Assembly: GCF_002817655.1 (NCBI RefSeq)
Contig: NZ_NWQK01000002.1
Location: 248,001 to 312,000 of the forward strand
Source: Candidatus Chlamydia corallus
GTDB lineage: Bacteria; Chlamydiota; Chlamydiia; Chlamydiales; Chlamydiaceae
DNA: 64,000 bases
Direction: 5' to 3'
In this document: positions 31,971 to 40,600 of the stretch, in pieces
Position numbering within the stretch: the first letter of the stretch is position 1
Layout: every line of letters begins with the position of its first letter
Translations under genes and position numbers: made by a program
The notes under the pieces: model-generated
The model's input: only the letters and a program-made list of their open reading frames with translations
What the model was told of the DNA's origin: nothing
Database searches by the model: none

Positions 31971-32497
31971 CCGCAGTATTCCATCAGAGTTAAAATACAG
32001 AAACACTGTACGCCATCTCCACAGCCAAAGTCACTCAAACCCTCTCCAGAAGTTGCAGTAATGCCAACATCCGTAGGTGGTAAATTCATTGCCTGTGCAA
32101 TATTTTGACGTAGTGCAGATAGCTTACAGAGAAATTTAGGTCGGCTCCCCTCGATGGTGATTGCCACGTGAGAAATCTTTTGATTGGGCTTCAAAGATTT
32201 TAAAGCTTCCTCAAGATACATGCCGCTATCTGTAATTCCTCGTGTTTGGAGAAGTTCATCAGCAACCTTCCCTAAAATAAGTTTATTAGTTACCGAGGAA
32301 ATGGCATTACAAATCGCATGAAAGATAATGTCACCGTCAGAATTTGCCTGAAATCCTGGGCAATGATCAAAAATTATACCACCCAAAATGCAGGGCTTGG
32401 TGGAACTTTCTGGGAGAAAGCGGTGGCTGTCTTGACCAATGCCTGTACGGTAAATCCATTTCGGCTTCGGCAGGGGAACGTCATTGTCTCGATCCAT
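31967..32497 (-). CDS. ispF: 2-C-methyl-D-erythritol 2,4-cyclodiphosphate synthase
   Basis: IspF (176 residues) makes the cyclic intermediate of the MEP isoprenoid pathway. The zinc-binding GQDSHRF (DxH) and the [13 protein letters not shown] block are present, with [16 protein letters not shown] near the end. Isoprenoid units made here feed UppS, encoded in the same window. It is the only leftward gene in this stretch. Confidence 0.94.
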   Translation of the reverse strand: MDRDNDVPLPKPKWIYRTGIGQDSHRFLPESSTKPCILGGIIFDHCPGFQANSDGDIIFHAICNAISSVTNKLILGKVADELLQTRGITDSGMYLEEALKSLKPNQKISHVAITIEGSRPKFLCKLSALRQNIAQAMNLPPTDVGITATSGEGLSDFGCGDGVQCFCILTLMEYCG

Positions 32498-32856
32498 AAC
32501 TACCTGGTATATTTTTTAGAAATTTCTTTCATAAAAGATACTACAGAATTTCTAAAATTCACGCATCATTCCAATAATCTACGACGAACTTTCTTTCTAT
32601 GTCTAGACATTGTCTTCCAAAAAAAGAAACTTTGGTTAGTGCAAGAGACGTTCCCCCTAGATTCTATAGTAAAGAATTTATTTATCCTTTCAAGAAGAGC
32701 ACAAAATATAAAAAAAGAAGCGTCCACCACTGCCTTTCTTTATGCTCCATAAAAACTTGATACTCGAAGTTTCCCTTAGAATAAAAAGAGAAGTTATGAA
32801 TTCGAAATCTCATTGATATTAAACTGAATGTTTTCCTATGATAGCTAAGTACAAAT
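32498..32856. other. Spacer between ispF and tRNA-Phe
   Basis: Nothing coding is supported in these 359 bp. It must contain the ispF promoter on the minus strand and the tRNA-Phe promoter on the plus strand. No hairpin or repeat stood out. Confidence 0.4.
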
Positions 32857-32929
32857 GGCTAGATAGCTCAGATGGTAGAGCAGAGGATTGAAGATCCTTG
32901 TGTCGTCGGTTCGATCCCGGCTCTGGCCA
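32857..32929 (+). tRNA. tRNA-Phe (GAA)
   Basis: The 73-nt cloverleaf has acceptor arms GGCTAGA and TCTGGCC (one G-U pair) and discriminator A. The D-arm contains AGCTCAGATGGTAGAGC. The anticodon loop TTGAAGA gives anticodon GAA, and the T-loop is GGTTCGATCCC. CCA is not encoded. It lies upstream of the rplU-rpmA-obg genes. Confidence 0.96.
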
Positions 32930-33072
32930 TACCCGCTTGAGGATAGCGCTCTCCGAGGGGTTAAAAATTATAATCCAAGACTTTGTATTTTGTATAATCC
33001 TCAAGTTTGCTAAAGTAACTTAGCAAACAGCGCCTAGCTTTAAGCATAGAAAGATTCATAAGGAAAAAATTA

Positions 33073-33393
33073 ATGGAGCCTTACGCAGTAATTCAAACAG
33101 GAAGCAAGCAATATCAAGTTCGCGCAGGCGATGTGATTGATGTTGAGTTGCTAGGTGACCTTGCTTCGGGTAAAGAAGTCATTTTTGAAGACGTTCTCTT
33201 CGTATTCGATGGAACGAAGGCATCTTTAGGGAGCCCTACGGTTGCGAATGCACAAGTAAAGGCCCAATATCTTTCTCATGTTAAAGGCGAAAAAGTAATC
33301 GCCTATAAGTATAAAAAACGCAAGAATTATCACCGTAAGCACGGACATCGTCAGAAGTATCTTCGCGTGAAAATCCTTGAGTTAGTGATATAA
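33073..33393 (+). CDS. rplU: 50S ribosomal protein L21
   Basis: The 106-residue L21 starts MEPYAVIQTGSKQYQV and ends KYLRVKILELVI. KRRKNYHRKHGHRQ-type basic patches bind 23S rRNA; here they read KYKKRKNYHRKHGHRQ. AAGGAAAAAATTA precedes the ATG. It is paired with rpmA as in most bacteria. Confidence 0.98.
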   Translation: MEPYAVIQTGSKQYQVRAGDVIDVELLGDLASGKEVIFEDVLFVFDGTKASLGSPTVANAQVKAQYLSHVKGEKVIAYKYKKRKNYHRKHGHRQKYLRVKILELVI

Positions 33394-33417
33394 ACAGAAA
33401 CTAGAGAGTTTAGAATT

Positions 33418-33672
33418 ATGGCACATAAGAAAGGACAGGGAGCAAGCCGAAACGGCAGAGATTCAAAATCGAAGCGCCTTGGGGTCAAAGTGGGTGCTGG
33501 ACAAAAAGTTTCTACAGGAAGTATTCTTGTTCGTCAGAGAGGCACACGATGGAATCCTGCACAAAATGTAGGTCGTGGTCGCGATGATACACTATTCGCT
33601 CTAGTCGACGGTATTGTAGTAATGAAAAAGACAAATCGTACCTATATCTCTGTTGTTCCTGAGCAACTTTAG
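33418..33672 (+). CDS. rpmA: 50S ribosomal protein L27
   Basis: The 84-residue L27 starts [16 protein letters not shown], lacking the cleavable Firmicute-type N-terminal extension. The [16 protein letters not shown] block is diagnostic. It is 24 bp after rplU and followed by a strong terminator. Confidence 0.98.
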   Translation: MAHKKGQGASRNGRDSKSKRLGVKVGAGQKVSTGSILVRQRGTRWNPAQNVGRGRDDTLFALVDGIVVMKKTNRTYISVVPEQL

Positions 33673-33704
33673 ATCCTTGCTTTCCGATTTTTTACAGTAA
33701 TATT

Positions 33705-33749
33705 AAAAAAGCTCAGTTTTTTGCTCAGGCATCAAACCGAGCTTTTTTT
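33705..33749 (+). terminator. Intrinsic terminator after rpmA
   Basis: AAAAAAGCTCAGTTT (33705-33719) pairs with AAACCGAGCTTTTTT (33734-33748) with one A/C mismatch and a 14-nt loop, ending in a T-run. It separates rplU-rpmA from obg, which starts 27 bp later. Confidence 0.88.
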
Positions 33750-33775
33750 GTTTTAAGAAGGATAAGAATGTATTC

Positions 33776-34783
33776 ATGTTTGTAGATCAAATTACCCTAG
33801 AACTGCGTGCTGGAAAAGGCGGGAATGGTGTTGTTGCTTGGCGAAAGGAAAAATATCTTCCTAAGGGAGGACCTTATGGCGGCAATGGCGGCAACGGCGG
33901 CTCGGTAATCATAGAAGCAACCACGAATGTATATTCTTTCGAAGCTTATAGAAACACCCGCTTTTTAAAGGCCCCTGACGGTCAGTCAGGAGCAACGAAT
34001 AATCGTACAGGACGTAGTGGTAAGAATCTCATTGTTTCTGTTCCTACAGGAACCCTTCTTCGTGATGCCGAAACTGGTGAGATCCTTCATGACTTTACTA
34101 TAGATGGAGATCGTCTCCTAGTTAGCCAAGGGGGCAGGGGAGGTAAAGGAAATTCTTTCTTTAAGACAGCAGTAAATCGAGCTCCTACAAAAGCTACTCC
34201 AGGAAAACCTGGAGAAATTCGTCAAGTAGAGCTGGAACTTAAACTTATTGCTGATATTGGTTTAGTGGGTTTTCCAAACGCTGGAAAGTCTACACTATTT
34301 AATACGCTCGCACATACCGAAGTTAAAGTCGGAGCATATCCTTTCACAACTCTAGCCCCCTCTTTGGGCCTGGTTCTCTGCAAAGACCGCTTATATCAAA
34401 AGTCTTGGATTATCGCTGATATCCCAGGAATTATTGAAGGAGCTCATCAAAATAAAGGCCTGGGATTGGATTTTCTTCGCCATATTGAACGCACTCTTTT
34501 ATTGCTGTTCGTCATCGACGTCTCGAAAAGAGAAAGAAACTCTCCTGAAGATGACTTGCAAACGCTGATCCACGAGCTCCACTCTTATCAGCCAGATTTT
34601 GAAAAGAAAGATATGCTAGTAGCTCTAAATAAAATCGATGATCTTCTTCCCGATGAGCAACAGGAGTGTCTCCAAAGCTTTCAAAAGCGCTTCCCTAGTT
34701 ACACATTTATGTTGATTTCAGGGTTAACAGGAGAAGGTGTTAATGGATTGTATGGTTTCTTCACACAAAGGCTCGCAGTATAA
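33776..34783 (+). CDS. obg: GTPase Obg (ribosome assembly)
   Basis: The 335-residue Obg has the glycine-rich N-terminal domain ([12 protein letters not shown] and further Gly runs, residues 1-158). The G domain follows, with GFPNAGKST (about 164-172), the switch region [14 protein letters not shown] and NKID. It acts in 50S maturation and stress responses. The C-terminal extra domain is lacking. Its 3' end overlaps the convergent ABC permease by 85 bp. Confidence 0.97.
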   Translation: MFVDQITLELRAGKGGNGVVAWRKEKYLPKGGPYGGNGGNGGSVIIEATTNVYSFEAYRNTRFLKAPDGQSGATNNRTGRSGKNLIVSVPTGTLLRDAETGEILHDFTIDGDRLLVSQGGRGGKGNSFFKTAVNRAPTKATPGKPGEIRQVELELKLIADIGLVGFPNAGKSTLFNTLAHTEVKVGAYPFTTLAPSLGLVLCKDRLYQKSWIIADIPGIIEGAHQNKGLGLDFLRHIERTLLLLFVIDVSKRERNSPEDDLQTLIHELHSYQPDFEKKDMLVALNKIDDLLPDEQQECLQSFQKRFPSYTFMLISGLTGEGVNGLYGFFTQRLAV

Positions 34784-35580
34784 CCTATGCCCATCAACAA
34801 GGATATCGTAGGTCCTACTGGGAAATCTAAAAAGTATGCAACGCAAATTCCAACAAAAGAACAGAATATATTCAAGAGAATGGATATCACCATAATCCGT
34901 GTCATCTTGTAGGAAAATCTACACGCTATAGCTACAGGCAGCACCAACATGCTAAGCATGAGAATCGTTCCCATGACATAAATCAGCATAACAATAGTGA
35001 TTGCTGTCAGAATGAGCAGTAGGAAATACCAGATTTGTACGGAACAGCGGTTTAAAGCCATATACCTCTCGTCAAAGCAAAGAGCAAGGAATCGAGTGTG
35101 ACAAAGTACCACAATTCCTAAAACAAGAAGATCGAAGAGCCCTAAGCTATAGAGATCGGAAGGGGTGACCCAGAGAATGTTCCCAAATAAAAAGTTGATG
35201 AGTTCCCCGTTAAAGGTGGGCAGTTGGGAAATGAATATAATTCCAATAGCCATGCCTACAGACCAAATCATAGCAATCAAAGAATCTTCCCTTTCTTGGT
35301 ATTTCAGGTGGATCTTTCCAATACAAAGAGCTAGAAAAATAGCTCCAATAATTGCCCCATACATAGGAAGAAAAGAAAGATGAAGCTTGTATTGTATCCA
35401 TAAAGTAAGGCCAATTCCTCCTAGAATTGCATGAGAGATACTTCCACTAATAGAAACAATACGTTTTACAACGATATATGTTCCCATAACGCCGCCAGCT
35501 ACAGAGGCTCCTAAAGCTGCCAGGAATGTGGGAAGTAAAATAAGGAGGGGAAATGAATCATGGATTAGCGAAGAGAGCAT
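34699..35580 (-). CDS. Metal ABC transporter, membrane permease
   Basis: The 293-residue permease has eight or so hydrophobic segments and the ABC-3 (ZnuB/MntB/TroC) family pattern, with [19 protein letters not shown] near the N-terminus. It works with the ATPase and binding protein encoded just upstream to import Zn or Mn. The start overlaps the ATPase by 16 bp. The C-terminus runs 85 bp into obg on the other strand. Metal specificity cannot be read from the sequence. Confidence 0.9.
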   Translation of the reverse strand: MLSSLIHDSFPLLILLPTFLAALGASVAGGVMGTYIVVKRIVSISGSISHAILGGIGLTLWIQYKLHLSFLPMYGAIIGAIFLALCIGKIHLKYQEREDSLIAMIWSVGMAIGIIFISQLPTFNGELINFLFGNILWVTPSDLYSLGLFDLLVLGIVVLCHTRFLALCFDERYMALNRCSVQIWYFLLLILTAITIVMLIYVMGTILMLSMLVLPVAIACRFSYKMTRIMVISILLNIFCSFVGICVAYFLDFPVGPTISLLMGIGYTASLCVKKPYNPLTPSPVNPEININV

Positions 35581-36302
35581 GAATGTTCCTTATTCTTGTA
35601 GGGATGACAACAAAATTGGTCTGTTAGGGTCGAGGTGTCTGTTAACGAAGTCAAAGTTTTATTCATATAAAAAACCTTGTTAAAGTAATTCGTCGTATGG
35701 TGAAGATCGTGAGTTACCATAAGAATGGTGCAGGTATGGTTTAACTTTTTGAGAATATTTAAAATTCTTTGTTGATTATCAGGATCGATGTTTGTCGTCG
35801 GCTCATCAAGAATTAAAATTTCAGGATAGGAGGCTAAGGCTCGTGCTAGGAGTACCCGCTGAATTTGTCCTCCCGAGAGGTGGGCGAAGCAGTGGCAATG
35901 GTATTCAGAAAGTCCTACAAGATCCAAAGCTTCGTCGACAGCTTCAAAATCTTTCTTTTTATACTTCCCGTGCCAGGAGAGCTGAAACAATCTTCCTGAG
36001 AGAACTACGTCTTTTACCGAAATAGGGAAACAAGGATCATAAGAGAAGTGTTGGGGAACCCAACCTATCATCGCATGGGCTCGCTTACTCTTTAACTCAG
36101 AAGGGAAGATCTTCAAGGATCCGAATGTAGGGGTTAGCAAACCTAAAACTAACATGGTTAAGGTGCTTTTTCCTCCTCCGTTAGGCCCTATGATTCCTAT
36201 AAAGTCGCCATCATAGACAGAGAAAGAAACATCATGAATGATATTAGGTCCTTTGCTTCCATAGCGGAAAGCTAAGTCCTCAGCAAGAATTCGTATTTTC
36301 AT
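35565..36302 (-). CDS. Metal ABC transporter, ATP-binding protein
   Basis: The 245-residue ATPase has Walker [11 protein letters not shown] (about 39-48), signature [15 protein letters not shown], Walker [13 protein letters not shown] and switch His in MVTHDLHH. The sequence fits the ZnuC/MntA subfamily. Its ATG overlaps the stop of the binding-protein gene as ATGA. Confidence 0.95.
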   Translation of the reverse strand: MKIRILAEDLAFRYGSKGPNIIHDVSFSVYDGDFIGIIGPNGGGKSTLTMLVLGLLTPTFGSLKIFPSELKSKRAHAMIGWVPQHFSYDPCFPISVKDVVLSGRLFQLSWHGKYKKKDFEAVDEALDLVGLSEYHCHCFAHLSGGQIQRVLLARALASYPEILILDEPTTNIDPDNQQRILNILKKLNHTCTILMVTHDLHHTTNYFNKVFYMNKTLTSLTDTSTLTDQFCCHPYKNKEHSCSLR

Positions 36303-37135
36303 AAACTGGAAAGAGTGGTCGCTATGGTTTTTAAGTTTACAAGGACATTTTCTGCATAGGGATCGAGATTCACAGTATGCATATGGAAACGATCTGCCAG
36401 CATAGCGCTGCTACGTCTTCCAGAATATTGGAGAAGAATTATAGAAGAAATTTTATATTGTTCGATCTCAAGGAATACGCGAGCAACGTCTTTAGGGGAG
36501 GGGTCTAAATGACTGCTTTTTTCTATGGTATGCTGAGAGAAATTGTAGTCGCGGCAAAAATATCCAAAGGCTCCGTGTGAAACTAAAATATGGCGTTGTT
36601 TTGCCTCCGAGGTAATAGCAACAATTTCTTCATGAAGTTTGTCTAAAGCTCTAAGGAGTTTCTCTCCATTGCTTTGATATAGAGACGCGTGTTGAGGATA
36701 TTTTTTACTTAGAGTCGTAACGATAGTCTCTACCTGGACTTTGAGGTTTCTAGGACTTAACCAGGTATGGGTATCGTAGTTTGTGGTGTGCTTAGTACAG
36801 CAGGGTTTTTCTTGAATTAGGGCAACATTTTGGGAGAGATCTACTTGTTCGCACGTTAGGTTTCTTTCACAAATTTTTTCAAAAGCCTCTCCTATACGGA
36901 ACCAAAGATCTCCTTGTCGTAACTCTTTGATTTGCCGAGGAGGGAGTTCATAGGTATGGGGATCATAGTGATTGGTAACTATGGCATAAACAAAGCAGGT
37001 CTCCTCCGCAATCTGTTCGACAAGGAACTTATAGGGAGCAACACTGACAAGAATATGAGGCTTATCTATCGAATCATTCCCGTAACTTTTTAACGAATAT
37101 AGGGTAAAGAAAATGAAAACTATTACTTTATGCAT
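36299..37135 (-). CDS. Metal ABC transporter, periplasmic binding protein
   Basis: The 278-residue cluster A-1 (TroA/ZnuA-like) binding protein has a Sec signal peptide (residues 1-19) without a lipobox. Candidate metal ligands are His in YDPHTYE, His in DTHTWLSP, His in SHGAFGYF and Asp in NLDPYAEN. No long His-rich loop of the ZnuA type is present. It is the first gene of a three-gene importer. Mn or Zn are the likely substrates. Confidence 0.92.
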   Translation of the reverse strand: MHKVIVFIFFTLYSLKSYGNDSIDKPHILVSVAPYKFLVEQIAEETCFVYAIVTNHYDPHTYELPPRQIKELRQGDLWFRIGEAFEKICERNLTCEQVDLSQNVALIQEKPCCTKHTTNYDTHTWLSPRNLKVQVETIVTTLSKKYPQHASLYQSNGEKLLRALDKLHEEIVAITSEAKQRHILVSHGAFGYFCRDYNFSQHTIEKSSHLDPSPKDVARVFLEIEQYKISSIILLQYSGRRSSAMLADRFHMHTVNLDPYAENVLVNLKTIATTLSSL

Positions 37136-37316
37136 GACAAAAGCAGTTGGATAAGATGGTCCATTATTCTATTGGGGCATAATTTTAATAAAGAACGAAT
37201 ATCTAAGAACGGAAGATCTTAGTAAAAAAATTTCATAGTAAGACGGGTATTGATAAAAATGGAGAGGTTACGATATGTTCTCAGCAAGTCTTTTTGCCTG
37301 GAAAATCTATAAATAT

Positions 37317-37403
37317 GGAGAGATGTCCGAGTGGCTTAAGGAGCACGCTTGGAAAGCGTGTGTGCGTTAACGCGTACCGTGGGTTCGAATCCCACTCTCT
37401 CCG
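37317..37403 (+). tRNA. tRNA-Ser (GGA)
   Basis: The 87-nt class II tRNA has acceptor arms GGAGAGA and TCTCTCC with discriminator G. The anticodon loop TTGGAAA gives GGA. A long variable arm and T-loop GGTTCGAATCCC follow. CCA is not encoded. Its 3' end is 14 bp from the remnant pmp20 stop codon. From position 37325 on, the gene is duplicated downstream. Confidence 0.95.
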
Positions 37404-37504
37404 TATCCTCCCATTCCCTAGAATACGAACCGCATACCTCCATTAGCCATTTGGACTAAAGTACGCATCGAAGCATCGACAGTATAAGTGCCATAGATTG
37501 TCCA
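37325..37504. repeat. 180-bp tandem duplication, copy 1
   Basis: Bases 37325-37506 match 37505-37686 exactly at an offset of 180. The unit holds tRNA-Ser from its ninth base to its end, the short spacer, and the last 87 bp of pmp20. Copy 1 is joined to the intact tRNA 5' end. The junction has a 2-base GT overlap. Confidence 0.95.
37418..37504 (-). pseudogene. pmp20 3' remnant (28 codons plus stop)
   Basis: This is a duplicate of the last 87 bp of pmp20, starting at the Trp codon and ending with the stop at 37418-37420. It has no start codon or upstream coding sequence and is cut from the real gene by the second copy of the tRNA segment. Confidence 0.9.
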
Positions 37505-37583
37505 GTCCGAGTGGCTTAAGGAGCACGCTTGGAAAGCGTGTGTGCGTTAACGCGTACCGTGGGTTCGAATCCCACTCTCTCCG
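37497..37583 (+). pseudogene. Decapitated tRNA-Ser copy
   Basis: Bases 37505-37583 are identical to tRNA-Ser from its ninth base. The seven bases that would form the 5' acceptor strand are ATTGTCC (from pmp20) instead of GGAGAGA and cannot pair with TCTCTCC. The copy should not give a functional tRNA. Confidence 0.9.
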
Positions 37584-37684
37584 TATCCTCCCATTCCCTA
37601 GAATACGAACCGCATACCTCCATTAGCCATTTGGACTAAAGTACGCATCGAAGCATCGACAGTATAAGTGCCATAGATTGTCCA
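37505..37684. repeat. 180-bp tandem duplication, copy 2
   Basis: This is the second, identical unit. It is joined to the full-length pmp20 and so contains the true pmp20 C-terminus and stop (37598-37600). Confidence 0.95.
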
Positions 37685-40600
37685 GTAACTTCCAAGATAC
37701 ATTTGAGAACTCACTTCCGCACGAGCTGCGTTTCTCGTAGGGAGGACATTGACTACCTTGTCTTTCTCTTTGGTAGAGAGAACCTCGTAGCTGGCCTTTG
37801 GATTGTTCCTAAGGATCACAGGGAGGTAAGCAGCTGATGCTTTGTTGTATATAATAATTCCGTGTGAGGATACCGCCCCGTCTATAGATAATCCAATAGG
37901 AATGACTAAGTTTCCATAAGAGCACGCAGAGAAAGATCTAGGATTGTAGTCTAGCTCTGTGAATTTCTCCTGGCGAATTTTTGTATACTCAGCCTCTGTA
38001 TAGACCGTGAACCTTCCTGTGGAGTGGGGTTGAGGTTCTTTAAGGTCCACACTTAGACGCAGATCAAATAACCAGGCATTGCTATCCCAGTTTGCAGTAT
38101 TTTGTTCTTCAATAGAAGGATAATAGGTTGTGGTGTCATGTTGCATATAGCCATAGGTCGCGACACCTTGGAATAAGATAGGTCTGGACCTTGTCCCTGG
38201 AAGGTAGAAAATGTTCCCAGCATAAAGAGACGCTTGCGTAGAGTGGCCTGAACCTTTATGTTTGTAGTTGTCCAGGTGGTATTCAGACTGCGCGTGACCA
38301 AAAACTTGACTGAAGGCAGCTCCTAAAATAAATTCTTGGCGAGGCTTTGCATCTACAGCGGCAGTGTACCCTCTGCCATGATAGGTAAATGGGTCAGAAT
38401 TTCGAGACACTTCTTTTCTAAGGAAGGAAGCTACAGCCGAGGCCCAGAAGTTGTTGAAAGCAGGGTCTTCAAACCTTGCATTGTTCAACATATTTCCTAA
38501 AATACCCTGCTTTACTGTAACTAAAGAGTTTTGTGCTCCCCAAATAGAGTTAATGTAGAAATGGTTGTCTCTAGGGATGTAGGGCCAACGTAGATATTTA
38601 TCAAAAGTCCATTTTAGAATAATTTTTGAACCAGAAGAACCTGGATCTAAATTCCAGGTTCCTAAATATCCTTTTTTAGCTCCTAAATTTCCCTCGAGAG
38701 TTACATTAGTGACCGTGACTGTCCCTCCTCCAGCATTATCTATATTGAAAAGAGTTACATCACGATCTTGGCCAAGGTAAGAATTTTGATACAAGTTGCC
38801 GTTGGGATCTAGAAGAGTAATTGTTCCCGTAATGTCAATCTTATCCTTGGCATCTGCAGTAGTCCTCGATACTAATTTCAAACTGGGTGGAGAAACTGTA
38901 GCTTTTTGATTGTCTTTAGGAGGAACGAGCTCACTAAAATCAATGATGACGTTGTTCAGAGAAATTCCGCCTGCTTCTTTAGAATGGTTGGAAAGAACTG
39001 TCCCTGGCCCCATAGTGATTGTAGTTCCTGGAGATTGAGTAAAGGAAACTACGCTAAGTTCTGCATTTTTACCTAGAATGAGCTTCCCGTTTCCGAAAGT
39101 CACTTTTTGTGGAATATAGGATTTATGTTCGTGAAATTCTCCAGAAAATAAAATTGTGCCCGTACTCGTAGCTTGTGAATTTAATGTTAGTCCCTGAGCA
39201 CTTGCTTCTTTTGTTGAAACGTTAACTGCATCATAAAAAGCTATCGTTTTTCCTGCCGTAGCTTCCATTTTGGTAAATTTTACATTTCCTGCAATGCTGC
39301 AATATTTGTTAGTTGCTGTACATAGGTTGTTTTGGAAGAGAATATTTCCATTCAGAGCCGATAAAGAGATCGTGACATCTGTAGTATCATTGTTTCCATA
39401 AATTGCAGCTCCTAAGTTAGTTACAGGAGTTGTCGCATTTGTTTGGGTTTCTGTTACCTTATTGTTTTCAAAGGTAATTTGCGATTCTGCGGAAAGAGTT
39501 AAGGCTGTGGAACAACAAATAGCACTTCCATCGTGTTTTGAAGAGTTATTAGTGAAAGAAGCATTCGTGTTGGTGATGTCGATAGTCGCTGCGCAGAGAG
39601 CTCCTCCGCGGTTTAACGCAGAATTATTTTTAAAAAAAACGGAGTTGTTACCTGTAATTGAAATTTTATTGGCTGGTGAGCCGCCAGTAGCATCAATACA
39701 GCCAATCGCCCCCCCACTTTCTGCATAATTGCCTGTAAATGTTAACGAAGGGTTATTTGTTAAACTAACAGAACTAGCTCCAATCGCTCCTCCAAAGCTA
39801 TCTTTATTTCCTGTAGTTGCCGCTGCAGTTGCTTCCGACTTTGCTGAGTTATTTGAGAAAGTAATGGTTTGAAAGTTATTTTCGATTGTCACTGTAGGAG
39901 CGTAGACAGCACCTCCAGCAACTTGTTGAGTTGTTGTAGTTTTCTTAGTAGTTGCGGAGTTATTGTCGAATATAATTGGCGTAGAACATTGATTTATAGT
40001 GAGAGAAGTCGTTGCATAGATACCCCCACCTTGTATATCTGCATCCTGGGCTGTGCCTGTATTAGAAACAGAGTTCCCTGTGATGCCAAACATACCAGAT
40101 ATGTTAGTTAGTGTAACAGCTCCAGTTGAATAGATGCCTCCTCCATATAAATTCCCAGCGGTAGTAAGATTAGTTTCGACTTTATTATCAGCAATCGTGA
40201 AGCTTCCAGATAGAGCTTGTAGTGCGATATTTTTTGCATAGATACCCCCACCACTTTCTGTAGCCGTATTCTGTATAATAGAACCACTCATAACTTTTTC
40301 AATGGTGAGAGCATCTGTAAGGTAGATACCTCCACCTTTTTTAGCTTGATTGCTTTGCATTGTAAAATTGTCAATGCGATCAAAATGTGCTTTTGCTCCA
40401 GCAATGCCCCCGCCATTATTCGTAGCCGTATTATTGGTAATATTGACGTTAGTAATATAACTGAAAAGGCAATCCGTTTTATCTGTATCTGTTTGAGTGA
40501 GTAAACCACCGCCGTTTTCTGAAGAAGTATTTTTATCAAAAGTTACAGCGGATAAATTTGAAAAGGATGCATTTTTAGTGTAAATGCCCCCACCACTTTT

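Noticed and set aside
32318-32752. 144-codon plus-strand frame over ispF and its upstream spacer
   Set aside because: First part is antisense to ispF and the rest has no recognisable content.
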